Positions 15,931 to 23,296 of a stretch of 64,000 nucleotides of DNA are shown here, piece after piece (within the stretch, counting starts at the first letter, position 1; the number at the start of each line of letters is the position of its first letter). The notes beneath the pieces were generated by a model. The model had not been told where the DNA came from and made no database searches. It worked only from the letters and a program-made list of their open reading frames with translations. Where the stretch lies: assembly GCF_014042015.1 (NCBI RefSeq), contig NZ_CP059493.1:248001-312000 (forward strand), read 5' to 3'. The translations under genes were made by a program, and so were the position numbers. The DNA comes from Actinotalea sp. JY-7876 (GTDB lineage Bacteria > Actinomycetota > Actinomycetes > Actinomycetales > Cellulomonadaceae).

Positions 15931-17317
15931 AAACGCGGGCGAGGTACGCCTCGCGGGCATAGAGCGCTGCGTCCTGCACGTCTACAGCTGTCGTGACGTA
16001 GCGCTCGGTCACCGCCGTCGTGCTGTGCCCGAGCATCTTCTGCACGGTGGTCAGGGCCACGCCGGCGGCAACGAGGTGCGTCGCGGCCGTGTGACGCGCA
16101 GAGTGAACGTCGCGCCCGATTGAGGAGACGCCCGCCCCGTCGCATGCGGCGTGCCACACCCCGTTGTCGACCGTGGGTGTCACGTGACCGCCGCCGGGAG
16201 TGCGGATGACAAGGTCTGCGTCTAGGGCGGCGTATACCCGCATGGAGCGGGCCTGTAGCAACCTCAGCCGCTCGGCCTTCGACGCGGTGGGTGCGTCGGA
16301 GGGGTGCTGCTCCGCGCAAAGTGCCTTGAGGCTGTCAGCGATGGTCCGCGAGAAGCGTACATAGCGCACGCGCTTGCTCTTTGTGGTCGCGACGATGATC
16401 GCCCCGCCTGTCACCCGGTGCGGGCATCGGTAGGCCGTGAGCGGCTTCTGCCGCGGGTTCGACTCGCGTGCCACAACGGTGCAGGGACTCGTCGTCGGAT
16501 CTGGCCATTTGCCTTCGCACCCGTGCTGGTGCTCGATGTGGCGAAGCTGCTGTCTGACTGTGATGGTCCGCGTGGTGAGGTCCACGCAGTCCCAGGTGAG
16601 ACCGAGCATTTCCGCCTGCCTGAGGCCGATCTCGAAGGCGAGAGCCCACCTCACCTGGTACGCGAGGTGGTCGTCGTAGCGCACGGCAATCCAGCGGGTT
16701 AAGGCGCGCATCTCGGCGACGGTCAGAGCCTTCTCGACCGGTGTGAGGGTGACGCGCAGTTCCGCGTCCTCCGGCGAGTCCGTGGGCGTGGGGACGCCCG
16801 ACATCGGGTCGGCCGAGAGCCAGCCACGGAGCACGCAGTAGCGGAACGCAGAGGTCAGCCGAGAGTGCACCTTCTTCTGAGACGACGCGGACAGGCGGCC
16901 GCCGCGTCGACTATCCCGGCCCGCAAGTTCGGTGAAGAAGCCCAGCAGGCGCCCGTGCGTGATGTCGTCCAACCTGACGTCGCCGAGCGACGGCAGGATG
17001 TGCACGCGGACCGTGCTTTCATAGTCCTTCCACTGGTCACGCTGCACAGTCGCCTCGGTGAACGTCCAGGCGACCGCTCTGCGGTCCAAGCTCGGGTCCT
17101 TCTCAGACAGCCACCGCCCCAGGAGCACCCGCACGGTGTCAGGGCGGTCCTCGGAAGGGCGCGCTGACGCCGGCGTGCTGCGGAACTTCTTGGCCGCGTC
17201 ATCCGCCGCTAGCGCGGTCGCACCGTAGAGGTACTTGCGGCGCTGCTTCCCCGTGATTGGGTCGCGGTAGCGCGCGGTTGCGACCCAGCGCTTCGAGTCC
17301 TCAAGGTAGGTGGCCAC
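15929..17317 (-). CDS. int: Tyrosine site-specific integrase of the element
   Basis: 462 residues. Catalyses integration and excision at the tRNA-Ser site. The N-terminal arm-binding domain begins VATYLEDSKRWVATARYRDP (AP2-like). A SAM-like core-binding domain covers about residues 70-170 and the catalytic domain about 190-450. Active-site residues are visible: Arg in FEIGLRQAEMLGLTW, HxxR in VHSARHTAATHL, GHS in KMLGHSTTAVTERY and the nucleophilic Tyr there. An insertion with cysteines and histidines (HQHGCEGKWPDPTTSPC, later CPH) separates parts of the catalytic domain and could bind zinc. Start GTG 17317. Stop about 200 bp from attL, the expected position. Confidence 0.95.
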   Translation of the reverse strand: MATYLEDSKRWVATARYRDPITGKQRRKYLYGATALAADDAAKKFRSTPASARPSEDRPDTVRVLLGRWLSEKDPSLDRRAVAWTFTEATVQRDQWKDYESTVRVHILPSLGDVRLDDITHGRLLGFFTELAGRDSRRGGRLSASSQKKVHSRLTSAFRYCVLRGWLSADPMSGVPTPTDSPEDAELRVTLTPVEKALTVAEMRALTRWIAVRYDDHLAYQVRWALAFEIGLRQAEMLGLTWDCVDLTTRTITVRQQLRHIEHQHGCEGKWPDPTTSPCTVVARESNPRQKPLTAYRCPHRVTGGAIIVATTKSKRVRYVRFSRTIADSLKALCAEQHPSDAPTASKAERLRLLQARSMRVYAALDADLVIRTPGGGHVTPTVDNGVWHAACDGAGVSSIGRDVHSARHTAATHLVAAGVALTTVQKMLGHSTTAVTERYVTTAVDVQDAALYAREAYLARV

Positions 17318-17338
17318 AACTCAGGCTATCGGTCTCCT

Positions 17339-17352
17339 GGTTGTCGGTTGTC
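17339..17352 (+). promoter_or_regulatory. Tandem GGTTGTC at the integrase promoter
   Basis: Two adjacent GGTTGTC heptamers (17339-17345 and 17346-17352) lie 22 bp upstream of the integrase start. The sequence is the same as the heptamers at the element ends, so the integrase may bind here and regulate its own gene. Confidence 0.4.
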
Positions 17353-17365
17353 ACCACCGCGTGAC

Positions 17366-17677
17366 TCACCAGCGAAGTGCGGACCCAGGGAGGCCGGCGC
17401 GAGGACCGTAGGTCACCTTGGTTGCTCCTGCTCTCCGTGGTGCGGGCGCTGACATCCACGCGACGACCTCGTGCTCGAGGAAGCGTGGTGCGCGGGGGAG
17501 TCCGTAGCGAGCGAGGTCGCCGGCATCGACGGCGCGCTGGAGTGTGGTGCGGTGGTAGCCCGTCATCGCGCAGACCTGCGCGATGGTCAGGTAGCGGAAC
17601 GCGGGCGTCGTAGCGTCGAGCGTCACCGGGGCGTTGTCGTCGCCCCGGTGCGCTGTCGCACCACCCTTTGCACTCAC
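17366..17677 (-). CDS. Excisionase-like helix-turn-helix protein
   Basis: 103 residues from GTG 17677 (an upstream GTG 17725 would add 16). A MerR/excisionase-type winged helix is visible: FRYLTIAQVCAMTGYHRTTL, then QRAVDAGDLARYGLPRAPRFLEHEVVAWM. The position directly upstream of the integrase gene, 48 bp away and co-oriented, supports a recombination directionality factor. TATTGT, 7 bases before GTG 17677, fits a -10 box for a leaderless mRNA, which decides the start. An inverted repeat lies upstream at 17721-17736. Confidence 0.75.
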   Translation of the reverse strand: MSAKGGATAHRGDDNAPVTLDATTPAFRYLTIAQVCAMTGYHRTTLQRAVDAGDLARYGLPRAPRFLEHEVVAWMSAPAPRRAGATKVTYGPRAGLPGSALRW

Positions 17678-17720
17678 GAGAAATACAATAGCGGTCCGTC
17701 TATACAACGATTCCGAATAC

Positions 17721-17736
17721 AGCACGCCAGCGTGCT
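17721..17736. promoter_or_regulatory. Inverted repeat AGCACG-CGTGCT
   Basis: AGCACG (17721-17726) and CGTGCT (17731-17736) are separated by 4 bp. It lies upstream of the excisionase-like gene. A similar AGCAC/GTGCT pair occurs at 21643-21660 and 26296-26329 in front of other element genes, so this may be an operator for a common regulator. Confidence 0.4.
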
Positions 17737-17799
17737 AAAAAGGCCCGATTATGTTCTTGTCGAATAGCGTTTCATCCATTCGGCGGTCCCTCTCGCCCC

Positions 17800-18525
17800 T
17801 CACGCGGCCTCCAGCGGCGCTTCGCCGGCCTGCTCGTCGGCTTCGGCCCCCCGCGCTTCGGCGAGCAGGGAGGCGAGCCGCTGCCGGCTCGCCCCGTACT
17901 CGACCTGCAGTTCGACCCGAGTCGCACCCGCGTCGAGGCGCGCCTGCAGTTCTCGACCGAGCGCGACCCGCTCCGCACGTGCCGCCACGCCACGCTCGGA
18001 CCGCGCCGCGTCACGAGCCTGCTTCTCGGCGGCGCGGCGCTCAGCCGCCTGGTCCCGGAGCGCCTCGAGCGCGAGCTCGCGGGCGGCACTGACGTAACTC
18101 CGGTTGTTGTGCACGATCTGCCGGACCCGCGACTCCGAGACGTCGAGGTGCTCCGCGATTCGCTTCGTGGACCAACTGGCCGCGACCAGCTCCCTGACCG
18201 CGCGGCTGCGTTCGACGCGGAGGCGACGCAGGTATCCCTCCATCGGGTCCGCGAGAGCACGGTCCACGGCGGTGAGCACCACGGCACGAGATGCGGCGGT
18301 GCCCCTGCTCCCCTTGGCGGCGGCGGTGAGCAGGCCCTCGAGGCGGCGCATTGCCGCAGTGACCGTGGACGAGTCGCTCACCGGACCCCAGTGGGAGCCC
18401 GCGACGCCGGTCGGCATCTGCTCGTCGAGAGCGGCGAGCGGGTCCTCGAGGATCCCGACGATCCCGGCGATGCCGAGGTCGCCGAGGTCATCGCCCCACT
18501 GGGTGGTGGGGTTCGTGCTGGTCAT
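17800..18525 (-). CDS. DNA-binding protein with two helix-turn-helix regions
   Basis: 241 residues. No named family. An HTH resembling a sigma-70 region 4 or Trp-repressor type is seen at about residues 110-140 (SWSTKRIAEHLDVSESRVRQIVHNN). It is followed by a charged helical segment rich in Ala/Arg/Glu (likely coiled coil, about 145-195) and a second HTH-like stretch (VELQVEYGASRQRLASLLAEA). ATG 18525 is preceded by AGGAGG. A protein with two HTH regions is also encoded at 25728-26282, so this may be a family of element regulators. Confidence 0.65.
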   Translation of the reverse strand: MTSTNPTTQWGDDLGDLGIAGIVGILEDPLAALDEQMPTGVAGSHWGPVSDSSTVTAAMRRLEGLLTAAAKGSRGTAASRAVVLTAVDRALADPMEGYLRRLRVERSRAVRELVAASWSTKRIAEHLDVSESRVRQIVHNNRSYVSAARELALEALRDQAAERRAAEKQARDAARSERGVAARAERVALGRELQARLDAGATRVELQVEYGASRQRLASLLAEARGAEADEQAGEAPLEAA

Positions 18526-18648
18526 GGTGGGCCTCCTGAGCGCGAGTCCTGTGAAGTGCGGCCCCTATCGGAGGCATGTCCCGCCACATGAGAGGTTCTT
18601 GTGTACGGGGCCATGGGCCACCCGTTCGAGCGACGGGCCGGACAGCGC

Positions 18649-18680
18649 TAGGGCCACCCCGCCGACCAGCGGGGTGGCCC
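18649..18680. terminator. Perfect 13-bp stem terminator
   Basis: AGGGCCACCCCGC (18649-18661) pairs perfectly with GCGGGGTGGCCCT (18668-18680) around a 6-base loop. It lies in the divergent space between 18525 (-) and 18784 (+), so it insulates the two units or ends a short transcript. Confidence 0.7.
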
Positions 18681-18735
18681 TCGCGTGACTTGCGGATACG
18701 TGTAGACGCTCTTTCGGGTGGTATCCGCGTGAACG

Positions 18736-18763
18736 TGACAAGTCCCCCTTGTCATGTGACACC
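18736..18763. promoter_or_regulatory. Operator-like inverted repeat
   Basis: TGACAAG (18736-18742) and CTTGTCA (18748-18754) form a perfect inverted repeat with 5 bp between. The downstream part CTTGTCATGTGACACC (18748-18763) closely matches CTTGACATGTCACACA on the minus strand at 26317-26302. It ends 20 bp before the start of the next gene. Probable operator. Confidence 0.45.
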
Positions 18764-18783
18764 TTCGGCAGGAGCGTCGAAGC

Positions 18784-19128
18784 ATGATCACGACGTCGCG
18801 CCCTGATCTCGCCGCTCACCGAGCCGCCGAGCAACTCGTCGAGGCCGTCCTCGGCGTGCGATCGGATCGCCTTGGGGCCTCTGCGAGAGCACCACCGTGG
18901 CCGCCGAACTCGACCCGACTCGGCCCGTCACGATGCCGACGCGCGATGTCGACTACACGGAACACGCGCGGGCATGCACGTGCCGACTTACTCCGCCGCC
19001 TGAGCGGCGTAGCCGTCACAGCACCTGCAGCAGAACTCCGATCAGTGCGGCAAGGGCGCCGAGCAGTTGGAGCAGCATGCCCCCTGCCTCCCGCTCCACC
19101 TCCGTCGCCGCAGGCTTGCGGTGATTGA
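18784..19128 (+). CDS. Hypothetical protein, possibly frameshifted
   Basis: 114 residues as read. Not recognised. The start is well supported: AGGAG at 18770-18774 and an operator-like repeat upstream. The first 30 residues (MITTSRPDLAAHRAAEQLVE) look like a real helical protein. After about residue 30 the composition becomes Pro/Arg-rich, while the +1 frame reads more like protein (VAAELDPTRPVTMPTRDVDY), which suggests a frameshift near 18880. Its 3' end overlaps the convergent small membrane gene by more than 100 bp, so the true end is uncertain. Confidence 0.35.
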   Translation: MITTSRPDLAAHRAAEQLVEAVLGVRSDRLGASARAPPWPPNSTRLGPSRCRRAMSTTRNTRGHARADLLRRLSGVAVTAPAAELRSVRQGRRAVGAACPLPPAPPPSPQACGD

Positions 19129-19300
19129 CCGTCTTCCACAGGAGCCGCATGGCGCTGACGGTGAACCATGCGAGGTTCCGCCCTGAAAGACCTTGAGGGA
19201 CGCTCTCCCCAGGGTGGTGACGCATCCAGAGCGCGTCGGCCAAAGCCGCGGTCCCAATGAGCAAGAACACAGCGCCAGAGATCAAGAAGAAGACGGTCAT
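19016..19300 (-). CDS. Small two-span membrane protein
   Basis: 94 residues. One hydrophobic helix at the N-terminus (FFLISGAVFLLIGTAALADA) and one at the C-terminus (LLQLLGALAALIGVLLQ) flank a basic polar segment. No family recognised. It starts 33 bp after the stop of the second recombinase on the same strand and is probably co-transcribed with it. Confidence 0.6.
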   Translation of the reverse strand: MTVFFLISGAVFLLIGTAALADALWMRHHPGESVPQGLSGRNLAWFTVSAMRLLWKTVNHRKPAATEVEREAGGMLLQLLGALAALIGVLLQVL

Positions 19301-19333
19301 TGCGAGAGTGTCTCCCGTAACCGATCAAGGCGT

Positions 19334-20320
19334 TTAGAGGCCAAGGTCCCGGCTCGTGGTGTCGCGGAGGGCCTCAGCCGGACGGACATAAGCAGCGAGG
19401 GTCTCAAGGCGCGCGTGGCGGGTAGTGCGGGCGATCCGTGACGCGTCGACGCCCGCCTCAGCCGCCTGGGTGGCGTGCCCCGCACGCAGGGAGTGACCAC
19501 TGACGCCGAGGTCGCCGAGCCCGACGGCGGCGGCACGCTCCTGGAGGACGGTGGCGATCGACTGGCCGGCCATCGGTCGGCCCATCACGCGGTTGGCGCC
19601 ACGGGCGATCCGCTGGCAGAGGTGATCGTCCGAGACGAGGTCGGCGGCCGTGATCCACTGGCGGACGGCAAGGACCGGGTCGCTCGCCGGGTCGGAACCG
19701 CGCGCCACACCGACGACCGCGCCGGCGCCCTCCTGGTCGGACTTGGACCGGCGGACCGTGACGACGAGCCCGTCGCGCGTGGAGCGGAGGTCGCCCACGC
19801 GTAGGTCGGCGAGCTCACTGCGCCGGAGAGCAGCCGCGTAGCCAAGGAGCAGGATTGCGGCGTCGCGCTTGCCGCGCAGGGTGGTGCGGTCGATGCCGTC
19901 GAGGACTCGGCGCAGATCGGTGGTCACCAGCGGGTGCGCTTGCCGTCGTGGTGTGACCCCGTGCTGGCGTCGGAGCCCTCTGAGCACCTGCCGGAGGTCA
20001 CGACTGACGGTTGGGTCGTCGACGCCGGCGGCGTCGTGATGCGCGCGGATCGCGGCGACGTCCTTCGTGACGGTCGCCAATGCAGTACCGGCGCCGGCCC
20101 GCTCTACCACCCAGGCAGCGATGACGGCCGCGTGCGCGGGAAGCGCCTGGTGCCCGCCGGCCTCGCACCACGCCGCCCACTGCCGCCACGAGCTCGCGTA
20201 CACGCGCCGGGTGCCAGGCGACAGGGCGGCCTCGAGGGCGTCGCGGATCCCGGCGACCTGCGCCGGGGTCAGGCTCGGCGCGATCGGCGTGAGGTCGGTC
20301 GTGATGGTGGTGGTGGTCAC
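19334..20320 (-). CDS. Second tyrosine recombinase
   Basis: 328 residues. Complete XerC/D-like architecture: core-binding SAM-like domain (about 18-115, SPGTRRVYASSWRQWAAWCE) and catalytic domain (about 125-325). Catalytic residues are Arg in YAALRRSELADLR, HxxR in GHSLRAGHAT, the second His in TRHARLETLAAYV and the Tyr in that stretch. It lacks an arm-binding N-terminal domain and is unrelated in detail to the integrase at attL. It lies about 3.6 kb from attL, so it probably does something other than element integration, such as resolution, inversion or insertion as a separate small element. GTG 20320 is preceded by GGAGG. Confidence 0.88.
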   Translation of the reverse strand: MTTTTITTDLTPIAPSLTPAQVAGIRDALEAALSPGTRRVYASSWRQWAAWCEAGGHQALPAHAAVIAAWVVERAGAGTALATVTKDVAAIRAHHDAAGVDDPTVSRDLRQVLRGLRRQHGVTPRRQAHPLVTTDLRRVLDGIDRTTLRGKRDAAILLLGYAAALRRSELADLRVGDLRSTRDGLVVTVRRSKSDQEGAGAVVGVARGSDPASDPVLAVRQWITAADLVSDDHLCQRIARGANRVMGRPMAGQSIATVLQERAAAVGLGDLGVSGHSLRAGHATQAAEAGVDASRIARTTRHARLETLAAYVRPAEALRDTTSRDLGL

Positions 20321-20365
20321 CGTGCACCTCCGTGGTGGTGGGAGCGCGTCGACCGTACCGGTGAT

Positions 20366-20408
20366 ACTCGCGAAAACGACCCTTCTCAGCGGTTACGTTT
20401 TCGTGAGT
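20366..20408. promoter_or_regulatory. Large inverted repeat upstream of the second recombinase
   Basis: ACTCGCGAAAACG (20366-20378) and CGTTTTCGTGAGT (20396-20408) are 13-bp inverted arms with one mismatch and a 17-bp spacer. It is 46 bp upstream of the recombinase start. It could be an operator or a recombinase binding site; the spacer is longer than a normal crossover region. The rest of 20321-20671 shows no convincing gene. Confidence 0.5.
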
Positions 20409-20671
20409 GGCGGGCCCTTGCCGCGTGTTGACGGCTGTTCAGCGCGCCGCGCCGCGAATCGCCGCCGAGATCCCCGAACCCCTGAGGCGCCGCAGCGGCT
20501 CGGCGCAGAGCATTCGCGCCATCCACCCGCGGGTTCCTTCGAGTGATGGCCGGCGCTCGTCGGCGACGATTACGTCGGTCATCTCCTCGGGCGCGACTGA
20601 CGCTGTCGCGAGGTGCGCGTCGGTCACGTTGACGGTGCACGCCCGCAAGGGGCAGCGGGCGTGCGCGGTAG

Positions 20672-20713
20672 GACCACGGAGCCCTCGCGATCTGATCGCG
20701 GGGCTCCGTGGTC
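20672..20713 (-). terminator. Long terminator hairpin
   Basis: GACCACGGAGCCC (20672-20684) pairs with GGGCTCCGTGGTC (20701-20713). The interior CGCGATC/GATCGCG continues the stem with a one-base loop, making more than 19 bp of pairing. It lies just after the stop of the gene at 20732-21511. Confidence 0.8.
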
Positions 20714-20731
20714 TCTCGGCCGAGTCCCGGG

Positions 20732-21511
20732 CTAGCTCTGCCGGGTACGCGACCGAGCGAACGCGGTCTCCAGGGAGTCGCGCCAACTCGGATGCGTGGC
20801 GTACCAGCGCTCAACGTTGGCCAGCCCTTCGATGTCCCTGGTGACCTCCTGCCACGCAACTCGGACCTGGCTCCGCAAGACGCGCGACGCGTGCGCCGAG
20901 AGTGTGAACATTCGGAGAACCTCGACGGCCCTCGTCGTCTGCTCGACGGCCACGAGGTTGAGCACGATATGACCGGTAGCGTCAGGAGCGAGCGCTGGAG
21001 GAATCGTGTCCCACCGACGCCACGACCAAGCTTCCTGCCACCCCCAGCCTTCGAGATGGAGCATCAAACCGACGAGCGGTCCAGATGCGAGTACCGCGAC
21101 CTCGAGGGGGCCTCGCAGGCCGAGCCGTTCGGCATCTGACATCGCGTCGGCGACCAGCAGAAGCGTGCCCCTGTCCGCATGCCAGCCGAATCCCTGCTCG
21201 GCAACGAGACTCTCCGGACCGCTCCAGGGTTCGCCGACGGACAGGGCGAAGCGATCATGGACATCGGCCGCGGTGATTTTGGTCCGTTCTCCTATGGTGG
21301 TGTTGGTGAGCCATGCGTCGAGGTCGGCCAGGTGGACTACAACCCGGAGGGGCGACGGGCGAGCGGCTCGGAGCGCACCTGACGCGATGGCGCGTTCGAT
21401 AGCGTCGCGGCTAGTGCCGGCGCGTTCGGCTGCCTCGGTGAGGCTGACGTAGCGACGGTCGAGATGAGGGTGAACGCCGGTCTGCGGCGCGCTGCGGTTT
21501 TCTGAGGGCAT
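20732..21511 (-). CDS. Hypothetical protein with N-terminal excisionase-like HTH
   Basis: 259 residues. The N-terminal 55 residues form a MerR/excisionase-type winged helix (RYVSLTEAAERAGTSRDAIE, then SGALRAARPS, VHLADLDAWL). The remaining 190 residues are of unknown function, with a tryptophan-rich centre (LEGWGWQEAWSWRRWDTIPP) and mixed alpha/beta composition. Such proteins may be DNA-targeted effectors. ATG 21511 follows a promoter-like AT-rich stretch. Its transcript ends at the strong hairpin downstream. Confidence 0.65.
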   Translation of the reverse strand: MPSENRSAPQTGVHPHLDRRYVSLTEAAERAGTSRDAIERAIASGALRAARPSPLRVVVHLADLDAWLTNTTIGERTKITAADVHDRFALSVGEPWSGPESLVAEQGFGWHADRGTLLLVADAMSDAERLGLRGPLEVAVLASGPLVGLMLHLEGWGWQEAWSWRRWDTIPPALAPDATGHIVLNLVAVEQTTRAVEVLRMFTLSAHASRVLRSQVRVAWQEVTRDIEGLANVERWYATHPSWRDSLETAFARSRTRQS

Positions 21512-21642
21512 GGAAAGACGTTAACCAAACGTCGAGGCACCTGTCGTATTCGAAAAACAAATACGCGTTGCGAGCGGCTCTCTGGCCAGCAACTAGAACG
21601 CGTACGTGATATTCAAGGTTCACCCAGTCAGCCGAGTATCAC

Positions 21643-21660
21643 TAGCACACGAGCGTGCTA
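21643..21660. promoter_or_regulatory. Inverted repeat TAGCAC-GTGCTA
   Basis: TAGCAC (21643-21648) and GTGCTA (21655-21660) with 6 bp between, located in the intergenic space upstream of the 20732-21511 gene. Related to the repeats at 17721 and 26296. Confidence 0.4.
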
Positions 21661-21677
21661 AGCACTGGAAGTTGCAC

Positions 21678-22243
21678 TCAAGCGCCCTCAAGCGCGGTGA
21701 ACACCGGAGCATTCAGGGCAAGAGCGGCGTCCCACACGCGGCGTTGTCCCGTGCGATGCTGCTTCCCGTAGAACTGCGCGGCGGAGCCGCGCGAAGGTCC
21801 GGACGGTCTGCCCGTGAATCGCGGCCAGGACCGCAGCGCTGAGTTCTCGCACGATCTCCCGCGCCGCCGTCTCCACGCCTCGCCCTCCCTCCTACCGGCG
21901 TTGACGAACGCCTCGTGCACGGTGGCTGCGGTGAGTGCGCCTGGCCCGCTGACGACCTGCCGGGTGCGTGGCAGCCGGCAGGTCTGGGCCGTGGGGTCCC
22001 CCATCCGCACGGGTGCGCGCACGCCCTCGTCCAGGGCGGTGTAGATCCGGTCGACGAGCCGCTCCTCGGCGTCGAGACGGGCCGCACGGTGTGGGTCGTC
22101 GGGGTGCTGGTGGCGCTCGTCGTGGGCGCGACCTCGTGCGTCGTCAGCACGTTGTGGAGTGCGGTCATCTCTGCGTCGGTGAGGTCAAGGACCAAGGTGC
22201 GGGAAGCGTCCGGGGCCGGTGAAGGTGTGGGGTGGGGTCGCAT
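21678..22243 (-). pseudogene. Frameshifted small gene
   Basis: Protein-like sequence moves through three frames. From ATG 22243 the frame reads LVLDLTDAEMTALHNVLTTH. Around 22120 the plausible reading shifts to a second frame (RLDAEERLVDRIYTALDEG, then LTAATVHEAFVNAG). Near 21885 it shifts to a third (ETAAREIVRELSAAVLAAI) ending at 21688. Either two frameshifts broke one gene, or the last part is a separate 62-residue gene starting at GTG 21876 behind AGGAGGG. No function recognised. Confidence 0.45.
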
Positions 22244-22378
22244 GCAGCCGGTGTACCTGCAGGGCCCGTCACGCGGAGGGACCTGTGGATAGGTGCTCGA
22301 GGGCGAGCAGCGGTGGCACCTTGGGCGGCATGATTAGCGCGTCGTCGGTACGGGCCACTGAAGCGAGGGCACGTTTCC

Positions 22379-22744
22379 GTGTCGCCTGACGGCGTCGACC
22401 TCGAACTCGCCTCGGAAGCCCTTGAGGTGGCCGGCCTGACCTTGCACGCGGCCACCGCAGCCCTCCAAGCGGACGATCCGGTCGGTGCCATCGTGGCGGC
22501 TCGATCTGCGGTGCGATCAGCGCTCGTCGCACACGCCTTGCGTGGGGGCCGCGCCCCGCTCACCGAGGTGGGCGCATCACAAGAGATCCAGGATCTCGTG
22601 CTGCGCGCCGTTGCTTCCGGGGACCCGGTCGGAGAGCTCAGCGGGCAGTTCGACGATGCCGTAACCGCCGCAGGAATCGACCGCCTGGCGACCGCGTGGG
22701 CGGTGGACGTCGCCGCCGCCGTGCTGGACGTGGAGGGTGCGTGA
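22379..22744 (+). CDS. Hypothetical helical protein
   Basis: 121 residues from GTG 22379. The composition is Ala/Val-rich and alpha-helical, with TLHAATAALQADDPVGAIVA followed by ARSAVRSALVAHALRGG. The pattern of a long helix with small residues resembles HEPN-like nucleic-acid proteins, but the RxxxxH motif is not clear, so I do not assign it. It is alone on the plus strand, convergent with the toxin cassette. Confidence 0.5.
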   Translation: MSPDGVDLELASEALEVAGLTLHAATAALQADDPVGAIVAARSAVRSALVAHALRGGRAPLTEVGASQEIQDLVLRAVASGDPVGELSGQFDDAVTAAGIDRLATAWAVDVAAAVLDVEGA

Positions 22745-22783
22745 ACGGACCTAGGGACGCGAGTGAGTCGATGACGCAGGCGC

Positions 22784-23296
22784 TCAGGGCTGCGTCTCTA
22801 CGGTGGGCTCCTCCTCCCAGAACTTCTCGCCCCGCTCCCGTAGGTAACGGCCAAGGAACCCCTCGAGGGAGTTCCCCACCTGGAACCACTCGTCCCGCGC
22901 ACAGAGCTCGGGTACAGCGAGAACCTGCGCACCGTGCCCCTCGGGGCTGATGACCATCAGGTCGAGGTCGCCGAGGAACTCCGCGAAGACGAGATCGTCG
23001 GGCCCGTAGTCGAGAGGGTGGGCACGGCGGCGCTCCGCGGTGCGCGCCACACTCTCGTGCGGGGTGAGGAGGCGCATACCCCACTGGCCGTAGTCCACGT
23101 CTTCGAAGAGCCGCGCGGAGCGGCACAGCCGCCACAGCGTGATGAGTTCGCCGGCGGCGCCGCTGGGCAATCCAGCGGTGGCGAGCTCGTCGTCGGTTGC
23201 GGGGCCCTGGAGAGTGCACGCGAGCCGGAATGGCCCGCCGTACGTGTCGGGCGCCGTAAGTGCACTGAGTTCGCGGACTGTCGACTCGAGGGTCAT
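22784..23296 (-). CDS. SUKH (SMI1/KNR4) immunity protein
   Basis: 170 residues. SUKH proteins neutralise nuclease toxins of polymorphic toxin systems. The family pattern is visible: hydrophobic LITLWRLCRSARLF, then DDLVFAEFLGDLDLMVISPE, and the C-terminal EWFQVGNSLEGFLGRYLRER followed by KFWEE. The gene starts directly after the toxin stop codon, with no gap, and is transcribed with it, as expected for toxin-immunity pairs. Family assignment is strong; the partner is inferred from adjacency. Confidence 0.85.
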   Translation of the reverse strand: MTLESTVRELSALTAPDTYGGPFRLACTLQGPATDDELATAGLPSGAAGELITLWRLCRSARLFEDVDYGQWGMRLLTPHESVARTAERRRAHPLDYGPDDLVFAEFLGDLDLMVISPEGHGAQVLAVPELCARDEWFQVGNSLEGFLGRYLRERGEKFWEEEPTVETQP

